The notes under the pieces are model-generated. The model saw nothing but the letters and a program-made list of their open reading frames with translations. It was not told where the DNA came from and did not search any database. A stretch of DNA of 64,000 nt. Origin: Pseudomonas moorei. Lineage in GTDB: Bacteria > Pseudomonadota > Gammaproteobacteria > Pseudomonadales > Pseudomonadaceae. Location of the stretch: NCBI RefSeq assembly GCF_008801475.1, contig NZ_VZPP01000005.1:372001-436000 (forward strand). Reading direction: 5' to 3'. Shown piece after piece: positions 1-9,798 of the stretch (position 1 is the stretch's first letter; every line of letters starts with the position of its first letter). The position numbers were made by a program, and so were the translations under genes.

Positions 1-1022
1 TGCGCGAGTTCTGCGAATTCCGCAGCCTGTTGCCGCGCGGGGTAAAGCTGGCGCCGGAAGACGTCTGGGAACGCATCGCTTTCGTACTGTCGATGAAAAT
101 GCAGGAGCCGCAATTCTCCGGCCAGACCAAGGAGCGTCTGTCGTCCCGTGAAGCGGCGGCGTTCGTTTCCGGTGTGGTCAAGGATGCGTTCAGCCTGTGG
201 CTCAATGCCAACCCGGAAACCGGGATGCTCCTGGCGGAACTGGCGATCAACAACGCCGGTCGTCGCCTGAAGGCCAGCAAGAAAGTCGAGCGCAAGCGCA
301 TCACCCAGGGGCCGGCCCTGCCGGGCAAGCTCGCCGACTGCGCCGGGCAGGACCCGATGCGTTCCGAGCTATTCCTCGTGGAAGGTGATTCCGCCGGTGG
401 CTCGGCCAAGCAGGCGCGGGACAAAGAGTTCCAGGCGATCCTGCCGTTGCGCGGCAAAATCCTCAACACCTGGGAAGTGGACGGCAGCGAAGTGCTGGCC
501 AGCCAGGAAGTGCACAACATTGCCGTGGCCATCGGCGTCGATCCTGGCGCGGCGGACATGAGCCAGCTGCGCTACGGCAAGATCTGCATCCTCGCCGACG
601 CCGACTCCGACGGTCTGCACATCGCGACCCTGCTGTGTGCGCTGTTCGTCCAGCACTTCCGGGCGCTGGTCGATGCTGGCCACGTCTACGTCGCCATGCC
701 GCCGCTGTACCGAATCGACCTGGGCAAAGAGATTTATTACGCCCTGGATGAAGCCGAACGCGACGGGATTCTCGATCGCCTGGTGGCGGAGAAGAAACGT
801 GGCAAGCCGCAGGTCACCCGATTCAAAGGCCTGGGTGAAATGAACCCGCCGCAGTTGCGCGAAACCACCATGGACCCGAACACCCGGCGCCTGGTGCAAC
901 TGACGCTGGATGATTTCGAAGCGACATCGGAAATCATGGACATGCTGCTGGCGAAGAAACGCGCCGGCGATCGCAAGACCTGGCTGGAATCCAAAGGCAA
1001 CCTGGCCGAGGTGCTGGGCTGA
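1..1022 (+). CDS. parE: DNA topoisomerase IV subunit B (ParE), C-terminal part
   Basis: ATPase subunit of topoisomerase IV, which decatenates daughter chromosomes together with ParC. The reading frame is open from base 3, so the gene is cut by the window edge; about 339 C-terminal residues remain of a protein usually near 630. Visible are the end of the GHKL/transducer domain and the TOPRIM domain, with the EGDSAGGSAKQARD metal-binding motif, PLRGKILN and DADSDGLHI. The C-terminal FKGLGEMNPPQLRETTMDP segment is typical of GyrB/ParE. The TOPRIM motifs make a type IIA topoisomerase certain; ParE rather than GyrB follows from the short C-terminus and from parC lying just downstream. The stop codon overlaps the next start by one base. 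Confidence 0.97.
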   Translation, partial: REFCEFRSLLPRGVKLAPEDVWERIAFVLSMKMQEPQFSGQTKERLSSREAAAFVSGVVKDAFSLWLNANPETGMLLAELAINNAGRRLKASKKVERKRITQGPALPGKLADCAGQDPMRSELFLVEGDSAGGSAKQARDKEFQAILPLRGKILNTWEVDGSEVLASQEVHNIAVAIGVDPGAADMSQLRYGKICILADADSDGLHIATLLCALFVQHFRALVDAGHVYVAMPPLYRIDLGKEIYYALDEAERDGILDRLVAEKKRGKPQVTRFKGLGEMNPPQLRETTMDPNTRRLVQLTLDDFEATSEIMDMLLAKKRAGDRKTWLESKGNLAEVLG

Positions 1023-2011
1023 TGCGTCTGGGCTTTGCCCTGGCGTGTGCGTTGCTGCTGACCTCGATCACGGTGTCTGCCGAGCCGGCACCTCAGTTGC
1101 GTCTGCTGTCCGAGCATGCCGTCGAAGGCATGCGCGGTGGCAACCTGTCCGGGCTGGCCCAGTGCGGCAAGGAGCTGTGGGCAGTCTCCGATCGCGATGA
1201 TGATCAGATCTACCGGCTCAATACCCAAGGCAGTGTCTGGCACGCCGAAGCCGTGCGTATCGATGTGCCCGTGGTGCCGGACAACGGCTTGCCGTGGGGA
1301 TTGCGTTCGCGGACCTGGGCGGCGTCGTTCGTGCGAGGCGGGGACCTGGATTTCGAAGGCATCACCTGCGACAGCGCCGGCAATCGCTACATTGTCAGCG
1401 AAGGCCATGCGGCTGTGCTGCAGGTTCCGCCAACGGGGCCTGCTACCTGGCTGAAAATCTCGCCGCTGCTGATTCGCGAAGCGCGGGCCAGCGGCATGCT
1501 GTTGCAGTTCAATGCGTTGTTCGAAGGCTTGGCGATCAATCCGGCGGGTGATCAGATGTGGCTCGCTGCCGAGCGCCAAAGCCGCGGATTGCTGCTGATC
1601 AAGCGCAAACAGATGGTGTGGGACTGCGACGGAGGTTGTGTGTTGCTGAGCGAAGGGGGCAAGGAGATGCAGCCGCCGCAGTTTCCAAAGGCCAAAGCGG
1701 TTCCCCGGGACTTTTCCGACCTGTCGTTGTTCAACGGCAAGCTGTTTACCCTGGAACGCAATGCTTATCAGATCTGCCGGCGCGACCCGCAGACGGCCAG
1801 GGTCGAACGCTGCTGGTCGTATGCTGACGAGCTGTTGCAGGAAAATCGTCGTTATCCACAGGACTACGGGCTGGAAGAGGCATTGATCGTGGACGCGGAC
1901 GGTGCCTGGATCGGTGTCGACAACAACTTCGGTGCCCGCGCCGATGGCGAGTTACGGCCGATCGTCTGGCGCTTTGCTGCGCCTGAAGGTGGCTGGAGTG
2001 CCCAGCCATGA
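1022..2011 (+). CDS. Esterase-like activity of phytase family protein, exported
   Basis: A 329-residue protein with a clear N-terminal signal peptide (about residues 1–20, hydrophobic core LGFALACALLLTSITVSA), so it is probably periplasmic. The rest has the repeated short strands of a beta-propeller, with motifs such as NLSGLAQCGKELWAVSDRDD, GGDLDFEGITCD and FEGLAINPAGDQMWLAAERQ. These fit the family annotated as esterase-like activity of phytase. The substrate is unknown. It starts inside the parE stop (TGATG) and its own end overlaps the next start by 4 bases, so it is probably translated with parE. Family assignment is moderately sure; function is not. Confidence 0.75.
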   Translation: MRLGFALACALLLTSITVSAEPAPQLRLLSEHAVEGMRGGNLSGLAQCGKELWAVSDRDDDQIYRLNTQGSVWHAEAVRIDVPVVPDNGLPWGLRSRTWAASFVRGGDLDFEGITCDSAGNRYIVSEGHAAVLQVPPTGPATWLKISPLLIREARASGMLLQFNALFEGLAINPAGDQMWLAAERQSRGLLLIKRKQMVWDCDGGCVLLSEGGKEMQPPQFPKAKAVPRDFSDLSLFNGKLFTLERNAYQICRRDPQTARVERCWSYADELLQENRRYPQDYGLEEALIVDADGAWIGVDNNFGARADGELRPIVWRFAAPEGGWSAQP

Positions 2012-2529
2012 ACCGGCAGCCACCGGGCAAGCGCGCCGGTCGGGTGTTGATGGTCCTGGCCTGGTGCGCCGCACTGTTTCTGGCGACGCGGTTTTTTGGC
2101 CAGTGGGAAGCGCGCCAGCAAAACCCGAATGTGGCGGTGAACTCGGAGCAGGGCGAAGGTTTTATCGAAGTGAAACTGGTCAGCAATGGCCAGGGGCATT
2201 TCGTCGCCAGCGGCCATATCAATGGTCAGCCGGTGGATTTCATGCTCGACACCGGGGCGACCGACGTGTCGATCCCGGCCAGCCTGGCCGAGCGGCTGAA
2301 GCTGGAGAAAGGCTTCGGGGTGACCCTGAGCACGGCCAACGGTCTGAGCGAGGGTTATCGAACCCGCATCGACCGGCTGCAACTGGGCGACATCGTGTTG
2401 CGTGATGTGCGCGCACTGGTCGCGCCAGGCCTGCATGGCGATCAAGTGCTGCTCGGCATGAGCGCACTGAACAAACTTGAATTTACCCAGCGCGGTGGCA
2501 CCATGCTGCTGCGCCAGACAACGAATTGA
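2008..2529 (+). CDS. Retropepsin-like aspartic protease, membrane anchored
   Basis: A 173-residue protein with an N-terminal hydrophobic segment (about residues 15–30, [19 protein letters not shown]) that would anchor it in the inner membrane with the rest in the periplasm. The catalytic motif is [17 protein letters not shown], the DTGA signature of retroviral-type aspartic proteases; only one such motif is present, so the enzyme would work as a dimer. The size and DTGAT motif fit the bacterial clan AA aspartic protease family (TIGR02281-like). The start overlaps the preceding gene by 4 bases and parC follows 10 bases later, so all four genes look co-transcribed. The substrate is unknown. Confidence 0.82.
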   Translation: MNRQPPGKRAGRVLMVLAWCAALFLATRFFGQWEARQQNPNVAVNSEQGEGFIEVKLVSNGQGHFVASGHINGQPVDFMLDTGATDVSIPASLAERLKLEKGFGVTLSTANGLSEGYRTRIDRLQLGDIVLRDVRALVAPGLHGDQVLLGMSALNKLEFTQRGGTMLLRQTTN

Positions 2530-2539
2530 TGAGGCCCGC

Positions 2540-4807
2540 ATGAGCGATATCCTTGCAGACAGCTTGGACGGCGTAGAACGCCGTTCGCTGGCTGACTTCA
2601 CTGAAAATGCCTACCTCAACTACTCCATGTACGTGATCATGGACCGTGCCTTGCCGCATATCGGCGACGGCCTGAAGCCGGTCCAGCGGCGCATCATCTA
2701 CGCCATGAGCGAGTTGGGACTGGACGCCGACGCCAAGCACAAGAAATCGGCGCGTACCGTCGGTGACGTGCTCGGCAAATTCCACCCTCACGGCGACTCG
2801 GCCTGCTACGAAGCCATGGTCCTGATGGCCCAGCCGTTCAGCTACCGCTACACGCTGGTGGACGGTCAGGGTAACTGGGGTGCGCCGGACGATCCCAAGT
2901 CCTTCGCCGCCATGCGTTACACCGAGGCCCGGTTATCGCGTTACTCCGAAGTGCTACTCAGCGAACTGGGCCAGGGCACTGCGGACTGGGGGCCGAACTT
3001 CGACGGTACTCTCGACGAGCCGCTGGTGTTGCCGGCACGTTTGCCGAATATCCTGCTCAACGGCACCACCGGTATTGCCGTGGGCATGGCCACTGACGTT
3101 CCGCCACACAACCTGCGCGAAGTCGCCAGTGCCTGCGTACGTTTGCTCGATGAGCCCAAGGCCACGGTGGAACAGCTCTGCGAGCACATCCAGGGCCCGG
3201 ACTATCCGACCGAAGCGGAAATCATCACGCCGCGTGCCGACCTGCTGAAAATCTACGAAACCGGTCGCGGTTCCGTGCGCATGCGCGCCGTGTACCACAT
3301 CGAAGACGGCGACATCATCGTCACCGCGCTACCGCATCAGGTTTCCGGCGCCAAGGTGCTGGAGCAGATCGCCGCGATGATGCAGGCCAAGCCGTCCAAG
3401 GCTCCGCAGATCGCCGATCTGCGTGATGAATCCGACCATGAGAACCCGTGCCGGATCGTGATCATTCCGGGCACCCGCAAAAACTTTGATCACGATGCAT
3501 TGATGCAGCACCTGTTCGCCAGCACCGAGCTGGAGTCGAGCTACCGGGTCAACATCAACATCATCGGGCTGGACGGCAAGCCGCAGCTGAAAAACCTGCG
3601 GGCCTTGCTGGTCGAATGGCTGGAATTCCGCGTTCAGACCGTGCGTCGTCGCCTGCAATTCCGACTCGACAAGGTCGAGCGTCGCCTGCACCTGTTGGAC
3701 GGTTTGCTGATTGCCTACCTCAATCTGGATGAAGTGATTCATATCATCCGCACCGAGGAACATCCGAAAGCCGCACTGATCGAGCGTTTCGCCCTGAGCG
3801 AAATCCAGGCCGACTACATTCTCGATACCCGTTTGCGTCAGTTGGCGCGACTGGAGGAAATGAAGTTGCGTGCCGAGCAAGATGAGCTGCTCAAGGAGCA
3901 AGCCAAGCTGCAAGCCTTGCTGAGCAGTGAAGCCAAGCTGAAAAAGCTGGTGCGCACCGAGTTGATCAAGGACGCCGAAACCTACGGCGACGACCGTCGC
4001 TCGCCAATCGTCGAGCGCGCCGAAGCCAAGGCCCTGACCGAACACGATCTGCTGCCGAACGAGAAAGTCACCGTCGTGCTGTCGGAAAAAGGCTGGGTTC
4101 GTTCCGCCAAGGGGCACGAAATCGACGCCACCGGGCTTTCCTACAAGGCTGGGGATGGCTTCAAGGCCCTGGCGGCGGGGCGTTCCAACCAGTTTGCGGT
4201 GTTTATCGACTCCACCGGTCGCAGTTATTCGGTGGCGGCGCACACGTTGCCGTCGGCCCGCGGCCAGGGCGAGCCGCTGACCGGCCGTCTGACACCGCCG
4301 CCGGGGGCCAGTTTTGAATGCGTGCTGATGCCCGAGGATGATGCGCTGTATGTCATTGCCTCGGACGCCGGCTACGGCTTCGTGGTCAAGGGTGAAGACC
4401 TGCAGGCCAAGAACAAGGCCGGCAAGGCCCTGTTGAGCCTGCCGAACAACGCCAAGGTGATCCTGCCGCGTCCTGTGGCTGATCGTGAGCAGAACTGGCT
4501 GGCTTCGGTGACCACCGAAGGTCGCCTGCTGATCTTCAAAATCAGCGATCTGCCACAATTAGGTAAGGGCAAAGGCAACAAGATCATCGGGATTTCCGGT
4601 GAGCGAGTGGCCAGTCGCGAAGAGTATGTGACGGACATCGCCGTTCTGCCGGAGGGCGCCACCCTGGTGCTGCAGGCCGGAAAACGTACCTTGTCACTGA
4701 AAGCGGACGACCTCGAACACTACAAAGGTGAGCGTGGGCGTCGTGGTAACAAATTGCCACGTGGCTTCCAGCGGGTAGATGCGCTGCTCGTCGAAAACCT
4801 CAATTAG
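2540..4807 (+). CDS. parC: DNA topoisomerase IV subunit A (ParC)
   Basis: DNA-cleaving subunit of topoisomerase IV, 755 residues. The start at 2540 ([11 protein letters not shown]) is preferred over the upstream in-frame start at 2477 because GAGG precedes it and the family begins this way. The quinolone-determining region reads [12 protein letters not shown] with Ser87 and Glu91, the wild-type residues in P. aeruginosa numbering. The catalytic tyrosine is Y127 in [11 protein letters not shown]. The coiled-coil dimer segment ([27 protein letters not shown] region) and a reduced C-terminal beta-pinwheel follow. The gene order parE–two small genes–parC suggests one operon. Nothing unusual was seen in the coding sequence. 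Confidence 0.97.
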   Translation: MSDILADSLDGVERRSLADFTENAYLNYSMYVIMDRALPHIGDGLKPVQRRIIYAMSELGLDADAKHKKSARTVGDVLGKFHPHGDSACYEAMVLMAQPFSYRYTLVDGQGNWGAPDDPKSFAAMRYTEARLSRYSEVLLSELGQGTADWGPNFDGTLDEPLVLPARLPNILLNGTTGIAVGMATDVPPHNLREVASACVRLLDEPKATVEQLCEHIQGPDYPTEAEIITPRADLLKIYETGRGSVRMRAVYHIEDGDIIVTALPHQVSGAKVLEQIAAMMQAKPSKAPQIADLRDESDHENPCRIVIIPGTRKNFDHDALMQHLFASTELESSYRVNINIIGLDGKPQLKNLRALLVEWLEFRVQTVRRRLQFRLDKVERRLHLLDGLLIAYLNLDEVIHIIRTEEHPKAALIERFALSEIQADYILDTRLRQLARLEEMKLRAEQDELLKEQAKLQALLSSEAKLKKLVRTELIKDAETYGDDRRSPIVERAEAKALTEHDLLPNEKVTVVLSEKGWVRSAKGHEIDATGLSYKAGDGFKALAAGRSNQFAVFIDSTGRSYSVAAHTLPSARGQGEPLTGRLTPPPGASFECVLMPEDDALYVIASDAGYGFVVKGEDLQAKNKAGKALLSLPNNAKVILPRPVADREQNWLASVTTEGRLLIFKISDLPQLGKGKGNKIIGISGERVASREEYVTDIAVLPEGATLVLQAGKRTLSLKADDLEHYKGERGRRGNKLPRGFQRVDALLVENLN

Positions 4808-4821
4808 GCGTGCTAGAGGCT

Positions 4822-4849
4822 CCGATCTACGATTTAACCCGTAGATCGG
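4822..4849 (+). terminator. Perfect 10-bp hairpin after parC
   Basis: The inverted repeat CCGATCTACG–8-base loop–CGTAGATCGG lies 14 bases after the parC stop. It has no following T-run, so it may be a weak or Rho-aided terminator or an RNA 3'-end stabiliser. Confidence 0.4.
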
Positions 4850-4983
4850 CGCTTTCGCGCTGGAGTCGGGACGCATATTCACGGATGATATGGCCTTTCA
4901 AGCGCCGGCGTGGCCGAGCGTTCTTCATATTTATTGAGTATTTTCACTGTGGTCAGCCTTGTGGCGATCACCTGGATGGGACG

Positions 4984-5697
4984 ATGACTGCTCTGCGCCT
5001 TCCTTTTATTTTGATGCTCGCTGGCGTTCTTGGCCTGGCGGGTTGCAGCGTTCACCAGCCGGTGTCGCTGTATCAACTGGACAGCGGAAGCCCGGTTCAG
5101 CCTGCGCAAAGCGCGGGCATGGCGGTTTTGCTGGGTCCGGTAACCGTTGCTGACTACCTGCAACGCGAAACCCTGTTGCAGCGTCAGCCCGACGGCAGCT
5201 TGCAAGCCTCGCTCGATGGTCGCTGGGCCGGTAGCCTGTCTTCTGATATTGACCAGCTGTTGCTGCGTCAGGTCTCTGGGCGCCTGGACAGTCAGCGTGT
5301 CGTGCTGGCACCCGCCAACGCGGGTTTCACGCCGGATGTTCAGGTGTTGCTGACCATCACGCGCCTGGACTCGGGTGAAAAGCAACCGGCGATTCTGGAT
5401 GCGCAATGGCGTCTGATCGATCGCCGTGGTCAAGTGCGCGATAACCGCATCATTCACCTGCAGGAGCAGCATGCCGGCACCACGGCGGCCCAGGTCCAGG
5501 CTCAGGGCGTTTTGCTGCAGCGACTGGCAGAACAGCTGTCTGTCGCGCTCAAGCCGTTGGCCAACCAGCCACCGATTGCCGAAGCGCCAAAAAAACCGGC
5601 GGCCAAGCCTGCGGCGCCAGCGGCAGAACAGGATAAACAGCCGAAGATTCCGATGGCTGCGCCGATCCGGACAGATATGGAAGTGTTCCGCTTCTAA
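4984..5697 (+). CDS. PqiC-like ABC transport auxiliary lipoprotein
   Basis: A 237-residue predicted lipoprotein. The signal peptide ends in the lipobox LAGC with the lipidated cysteine at residue 21. The mature part (SVHQPVSLYQLDSG, VLLGPVTVADYLQRETLLQR, LASLDGRWAGSLSSDIDQLL-like segments) fits the PqiC/ABC-type transport auxiliary lipoprotein family, which partners MCE-type lipid carriers at the outer membrane. The start at 4984 is chosen because it follows GGATGGG and begins the signal peptide; the frame is open further upstream to 4810, but that extension has no signal-peptide features. The C-terminus is an Ala/Pro/Lys-rich tail. No pqiA/pqiB lie next to it, so its partner must be elsewhere or different. 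Confidence 0.75.
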   Translation: MTALRLPFILMLAGVLGLAGCSVHQPVSLYQLDSGSPVQPAQSAGMAVLLGPVTVADYLQRETLLQRQPDGSLQASLDGRWAGSLSSDIDQLLLRQVSGRLDSQRVVLAPANAGFTPDVQVLLTITRLDSGEKQPAILDAQWRLIDRRGQVRDNRIIHLQEQHAGTTAAQVQAQGVLLQRLAEQLSVALKPLANQPPIAEAPKKPAAKPAAPAAEQDKQPKIPMAAPIRTDMEVFRF

Positions 5698-5713
5698 GCC
5701 CGGATGGAATCTG

Positions 5714-5748
5714 AACAAGGCCCGCGTTGATGCGGGCCTTGTTGTTTC
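5714..5748 (+). terminator. Intrinsic terminator after the PqiC-like gene
   Basis: A 12-bp perfect stem AACAAGGCCCGC / GCGGGCCTTGTT with a 6-base loop, followed by GTTTC, lies 16 bases past the stop. Confidence 0.75.
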
Positions 5749-5782
5749 TGCTGGTTGGAGAACTTTGCACTCAGTGCTGCCC

Positions 5783-5851
5783 TCATCGCGAGCAAGCTCG
5801 CTCCTGCATTGGATCGAAGTCCCCTGTGGAGCGAGCCTGCTCGCGATGAGG
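5783..5851. repeat. REP doublet (REPIN), GGAGCGAGC type
   Basis: Two REP cores in opposite orientation: CGCGAGCAAGCTCGCTCC (left arm) and GGAGCGAGCCTGCTCGCG (right arm). They sit between two convergent genes and between two terminators. Confidence 0.85.
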
Positions 5852-5864
5852 CCGCAACAGACAA

Positions 5865-5905
5865 CAAAAAAGCCCGCAGACGAGTGATCATCTGCGGGCT
5901 TTTTC
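5865..5905 (-). terminator. Bidirectional intrinsic terminator
   Basis: The stem AGCCCGCAGA / TCTGCGGGCT with a 10-base loop has A-run and T-run flanks on either side. It lies 17 bases past the stop of the leftward AhpA-like gene and would also stop rightward readthrough. Confidence 0.8.
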
Positions 5906-5921
5906 ACAGCGGGCTTAAGGG

Positions 5922-7442
5922 TTATGCGCGGCGTTCATGCATCCGCGCCAGCTGCCGCTCAAGCATCGACGGATAAGGCTCCATCAAACGCTCCACGCAG
6001 CAAGCCCCTTCAGGGCTGGCAATCGGGCGGATCCGCGCGCGCTGGCGAATCAGTGCGTCGTCGCCGATCTTGCGCTCGACCAGCAGCAGATTGCGGCTGT
6101 GTTGCGACAAGGCCAAGGCGTCCTGGGCGGTGTCGGTCAGCAGCAGGTCGATCTGGCTCAGGCCGAACAGGTCGTCACCCAGGGTCAGGCCCAATTGCAA
6201 TTGCAGGGTGATACCGCTGTCGGCGACTTCGATCTGCAACTGATGGCCCAGCGCCCGCAGCAACTCACCACAGCAAATGGCATTGGTCAGGTAGTCGTCG
6301 CCACTGTCCTCGCTATGGAACAGCATCAGCGTGCTGCCGTCGTTCAGGGTGTGCAGTTCGCTCTCATAGAGCGAGGCAGCCTGGTCGAGACAGTCACGGT
6401 AACGCTTGAGCAGTTCTTCCAGGCGGGTGCGAGGCAGGCGCCGCAATTGCTCCTGGGAGCCCAGTTGCACCGCCAGTACGGCGCTGTGCTGCGGCACGTT
6501 CGAAACGACAGGTCGCGCGGCCGGAATCGGTGCACTGTCTGTCGAGTCATCGAGCAAATCGGCGAAAGCATCTTCGTCATCGTCTTCGACGGTGCTGATA
6601 GTGCGTCGTGGCGCCGCTTTCATTGCAGCCATCGGGCGGCTTTCATCAAAGCTTGGGTCCCGCAGGTTGCGTACTTCGAAGCCCGGCTCTGCGTCGTCGA
6701 TGTCATCCATTTCCGGCTCAGGCTCCGGCACGGGCTCCGGCTCGGCAGGTTCCGGCGCGAAATTGGCGTGCAACTGACGAGCCAGATCACCGATCTCATC
6801 CTGACGTTCGGTGGCCGGTGTGTATTCGTCGATATTGCGCAGCCACACCCGCAATTGCAGGAGTGGTGTGGAGATATGCCGACCCAGGCGCAGGCTCAAC
6901 GCCAGGGACAGGGCCAGTAGAATCGCGCTCAGGATGCCCATGCTTTGCAGGCTGATGGTCATCGGCTGCTGGAACTGATCCATGTCCAGGCTGATGCGCA
7001 GCTGACCGGCGGTCACATCCTGGAAAGTGATTTTGCTCTGGTACATGCCTTCGGCTTCGCCCAGCAGGCCGTGCTTGGGGCGCTGACCGGCTTCGGCGAG
7101 GATGCGGTTATCCACGCTATAGATAGCGGCGTGGGCCACCAGTTTGTTCTTGGTCAGGTTGTTGAGCAGCACGTTAAGGCTGAGGATGTCGTTGGACACC
7201 AATAGCTCGGTGGCCGAGGTGGCCGTCTGCGTGGTCAGGCTTTCGCCCAGCGCGTCTGCCTGCTCGTGCATGGCCTGCTTGAACTGCAAACCCATCACGC
7301 AGGCATAGATCACCAGGGCCAGAGCGACCAGGATCACGTTATGGCTGGCGATGCGCAATGCAATCGGTACACGGCGGTGGCGCAGTGCACGGAAGATCAG
7401 CAGGAAGAAGTTGTCGGTTTTTACTGGCGTGGGCCGGTTCAC
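5922..7442 (-). CDS. AhpA/YtjB-family membrane protein
   Basis: A 506-residue inner-membrane protein with two membrane segments (about residues 34–52 and 168–186) flanking a periplasmic region of roughly 115 residues. The second is followed by a HAMP-like stretch (LRLGRHISTPLLQLRVWLRN). Then comes a long Pro/Glu/Asp-rich linker (about 230–310) and a C-terminal domain that looks like a degenerate nucleotide-cyclase fold, with no catalytic motif that I can identify. This architecture, and the position divergent from serB as for ytjB (smp) in E. coli, fit the AhpA/YtjB (SMP_2) family. The role is unclear. It shares a 135-bp divergent region with serB. Confidence 0.75.
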   Translation of the reverse strand: MNRPTPVKTDNFFLLIFRALRHRRVPIALRIASHNVILVALALVIYACVMGLQFKQAMHEQADALGESLTTQTATSATELLVSNDILSLNVLLNNLTKNKLVAHAAIYSVDNRILAEAGQRPKHGLLGEAEGMYQSKITFQDVTAGQLRISLDMDQFQQPMTISLQSMGILSAILLALSLALSLRLGRHISTPLLQLRVWLRNIDEYTPATERQDEIGDLARQLHANFAPEPAEPEPVPEPEPEMDDIDDAEPGFEVRNLRDPSFDESRPMAAMKAAPRRTISTVEDDDEDAFADLLDDSTDSAPIPAARPVVSNVPQHSAVLAVQLGSQEQLRRLPRTRLEELLKRYRDCLDQAASLYESELHTLNDGSTLMLFHSEDSGDDYLTNAICCGELLRALGHQLQIEVADSGITLQLQLGLTLGDDLFGLSQIDLLLTDTAQDALALSQHSRNLLLVERKIGDDALIRQRARIRPIASPEGACCVERLMEPYPSMLERQLARMHERRA

Positions 7443-7577
7443 TTGAGCTCGGCTCTTTTATCCGTGAAGTTGACGCGCAGTATAGCGACAGGGTCTAGAC
7501 CGGCAAAGCGCTCACGGTGCCCGATGGTCACTGAAAGTGGGTAGAATGCGGTTTTTTTCCACTTGCGGGGGTGCGCC

Positions 7578-8792
7578 TTGCGCGAAATCGTCCTGATAAA
7601 CATCACGGGAGTCGACCGTCCCGGTCTGACTGCGGCCATTACCGGCGTTCTGGCCCAGGGTGGTGTGAACATTCTCGACATCGGTCAGGCGGTGATCCAC
7701 GACACCCTGTCGTTCGGCATCCTGGTTGAAATTCCTGACACTGAGCAAGGCAAGTCGGTGCTCAAGGACATCCTGTTCAAGGGCTACGAGCTCGATCAAC
7801 AAGTACGTTTCACACCGGTGTCCGAAGAGGATTACCAGCAGTGGGTCGGTAACCAGGGCAAAAAGCGCCACATCGTGACGCTGCTGACCCGCAAAGTGAC
7901 AGCCGGGCAACTGCAGGCCGTGAGTTCGATCACCGCCAAATATGGCCTGAACATCGACCACATCGATCGGTTGTCGGGGCGCATGCCTTTGGATACACCG
8001 GCGGATAAAGGCAAGGGCTGCATCGAGTTTTCCGTACGTGGCGAAGCGGCCGATCCGCAGGCGCTGCGTGCCGAATTCCTCAGCGTCGCCCAGGAGCTGA
8101 ACGTCGACATCGCGTTCCAGGAGGATTCGCTGTTCCGTCGCAACCGTCGCCTGGCGGTGTTCGACATGGACTCGACCCTGATCGAAGCCGAAGTGATCGA
8201 CGAACTGGCCAAGGCTGCCGGTGTGGGCGACAAGGTCTCGGAAATTACCGAACGGGCGATGGCCGGTGAGCTGGACTTCCGCGCCAGCTTCAAAGAGCGT
8301 CTGGCGTTGCTCAAAGGTCTGGATGTTGGCGTACTCGATTCCATCGGTGCGTCCCTGCGCCTGACCGAAGGCGCTGAAACCCTGTTCGCCGAACTCAAGC
8401 GACTGGGTTACAAAACCGCCATCCTGTCGGGAGGTTTCACCTACTTCGCCAAGCAATTGCAGGCCAAGCTGGGCATTGACTACGTGTTTGCCAATGAGCT
8501 GGAAGTGGTGGATGGCAAGGTGACCGGCGTGGCGATCGAGCCGATTGTCGATGCGCAGCGCAAGGCTGATCTGCTGAAAGAGCTGGCGCACAAGGAAGGT
8601 TTGCGTCTGGAGCAGACCATTGCGGTCGGCGACGGCGCCAACGACTTGCCGATGCTGGCGATTGCCGGATTGGGCGTGGCGTTCCGCGCCAAGCCGCTGG
8701 TCAAACAGTCGGCGAAGCAGGCGATTTCCACCCTGGGACTCGATGGTGTGTTGTATCTGCTGGGCTTCCGCGATCGCGACGGCCAGCTGTAA
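7578..8792 (+). CDS. serB: Phosphoserine phosphatase SerB
   Basis: Last step of serine biosynthesis: O-phosphoserine to serine. The protein is 404 residues, with two ACT-like domains in the N-terminal half (starting REIVLINITGVDRPGLTAAI) and a HAD phosphatase domain after about residue 190. HAD motifs are FDMDSTLIEAE (nucleophile Asp196, acid/base Asp198), ILSGGFTYF and AVGDGANDLPML. The start chosen is TTG at 7578, which gives the family N-terminus; an in-frame TTG at 7563 would add five residues. TTG suggests modest translation. The double-ACT layout is longer than the roughly 320-residue E. coli enzyme. Confidence 0.95.
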   Translation: MREIVLINITGVDRPGLTAAITGVLAQGGVNILDIGQAVIHDTLSFGILVEIPDTEQGKSVLKDILFKGYELDQQVRFTPVSEEDYQQWVGNQGKKRHIVTLLTRKVTAGQLQAVSSITAKYGLNIDHIDRLSGRMPLDTPADKGKGCIEFSVRGEAADPQALRAEFLSVAQELNVDIAFQEDSLFRRNRRLAVFDMDSTLIEAEVIDELAKAAGVGDKVSEITERAMAGELDFRASFKERLALLKGLDVGVLDSIGASLRLTEGAETLFAELKRLGYKTAILSGGFTYFAKQLQAKLGIDYVFANELEVVDGKVTGVAIEPIVDAQRKADLLKELAHKEGLRLEQTIAVGDGANDLPMLAIAGLGVAFRAKPLVKQSAKQAISTLGLDGVLYLLGFRDRDGQL

Positions 8793-8806
8793 CACTGCAA
8801 AACACT

Positions 8807-8907
8807 TGTAGGAGCGAGCTTGCTCGCGATGGACGTTAACGATGACGCGGGCATTCTGAATGTCCGCGGCGCCCTCACGTTCTTCGCGAGCAGGCTCGCT
8901 CCTACAC
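8807..8907. repeat. REP doublet (REPIN), GGAGCGAGC type
   Basis: Arms TGTAGGAGCGAGCTTGCTCG and CGAGCAGGCTCGCTCCTACA are inverted around a spacer of about 50 bases that contains CGTTAACGATGACGC, also seen in other copies. It lies between convergent serB and psd. Confidence 0.9.
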
Positions 8908-8919
8908 GGGTGGTGTCTA

Positions 8920-9780
8920 TCAGGCTTTCGGTGCACCCATTCCCTGGCCCATCTGCACCGGCGAACCTGCCGCCAGTTCTTCAGCCCACTTCACTTGATC
9001 CGGCCCGAACAGCACGATAGCGGTCGAACCCAGCTTGAAGCGGCCCAGTTCCGCACCCTTTTCCAGATGGATCGGCGCACGAGCGGCTTCGTCGTAACGG
9101 AAAGTTTTCAGCTCGCGCTTCGGCGGCGTCACCAGGCCGGCCCATACGGTTTCGATCGATGCCACGATCATCGCGCCCACCAGCACGACGGCCATGGGCC
9201 CGCGCTCGGTGTCGAAGATGCACGCCACACGCTCGTTGCGGGCGAACAGCTCCGGGACGTTTTCGGCGGTGGTCTGGTTGACCGAGAAGATTCGGCCCGG
9301 GATGTAGACCATTTCGCGCAGGGTGCCGGCCAGCGGCATGTGCACACGGTGGTAGTCCTTCGGCGACAGGTAGATGGTTGCGAAATCACCGCCCATGAAC
9401 GGCGCGGCGTTGGCCGCATCGCCCCCCAGCAATTCCAGCACGCTGAAGCTGTGGCCCTTGGCCTGGAACACTCGACCGTGCTCGATCGGACCCAGTTGGC
9501 TGACCGCGCCGTCGGCCGGGCTGAGGATCGCGCCCGGAGTCTGGTCCAGGGGGCGTGCACCGTCTTTCAGGGCGCGGGTGAAGAAGGCGTTGAAGTGCTC
9601 ATAGGCCGTCAGGTCTTCGACCAGCGCCTGGGACATGTCCACCTGATAACGCTTGGCGAACCATGCGGTGAACGCATTCTTGAACCAGCGCACGCGGCAT
9701 TCGGCGATGCAGCCGGCCAGTCGCGAGAGCAAGTGGTGGGGCAGCAGGTACTGGCTGAGGATAAACAGACGCTTGTTCAT
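8920..9780 (-). CDS. psd: Phosphatidylserine decarboxylase proenzyme
   Basis: Makes phosphatidylethanolamine from phosphatidylserine at the inner membrane. The protein is 286 residues, the usual length. The self-cleavage motif LGST is at residues 250–253, where Ser252 becomes the pyruvoyl group of the small alpha chain. The block [14 protein letters not shown] carries the conserved histidines, and [12 protein letters not shown] is also typical. It follows rhdA with an 18-base gap, in the order HDOD–rhdA–psd, so it is probably the last gene of a leftward operon. The start ATG at 9780 gives the expected N-terminus [16 protein letters not shown]. Confidence 0.95.
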   Translation of the reverse strand: MNKRLFILSQYLLPHHLLSRLAGCIAECRVRWFKNAFTAWFAKRYQVDMSQALVEDLTAYEHFNAFFTRALKDGARPLDQTPGAILSPADGAVSQLGPIEHGRVFQAKGHSFSVLELLGGDAANAAPFMGGDFATIYLSPKDYHRVHMPLAGTLREMVYIPGRIFSVNQTTAENVPELFARNERVACIFDTERGPMAVVLVGAMIVASIETVWAGLVTPPKRELKTFRYDEAARAPIHLEKGAELGRFKLGSTAIVLFGPDQVKWAEELAAGSPVQMGQGMGAPKA

Positions 9781-9798
9781 TAACTGTCCTTAAAAACC

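Noticed and set aside
8793..8919. A missing fimX-like gene between serB and psd
   Set aside because: I recall fimX near this position in P. aeruginosa, but the gap here holds only a REP doublet with no gene remnant, so no deletion can be shown from this sequence alone.
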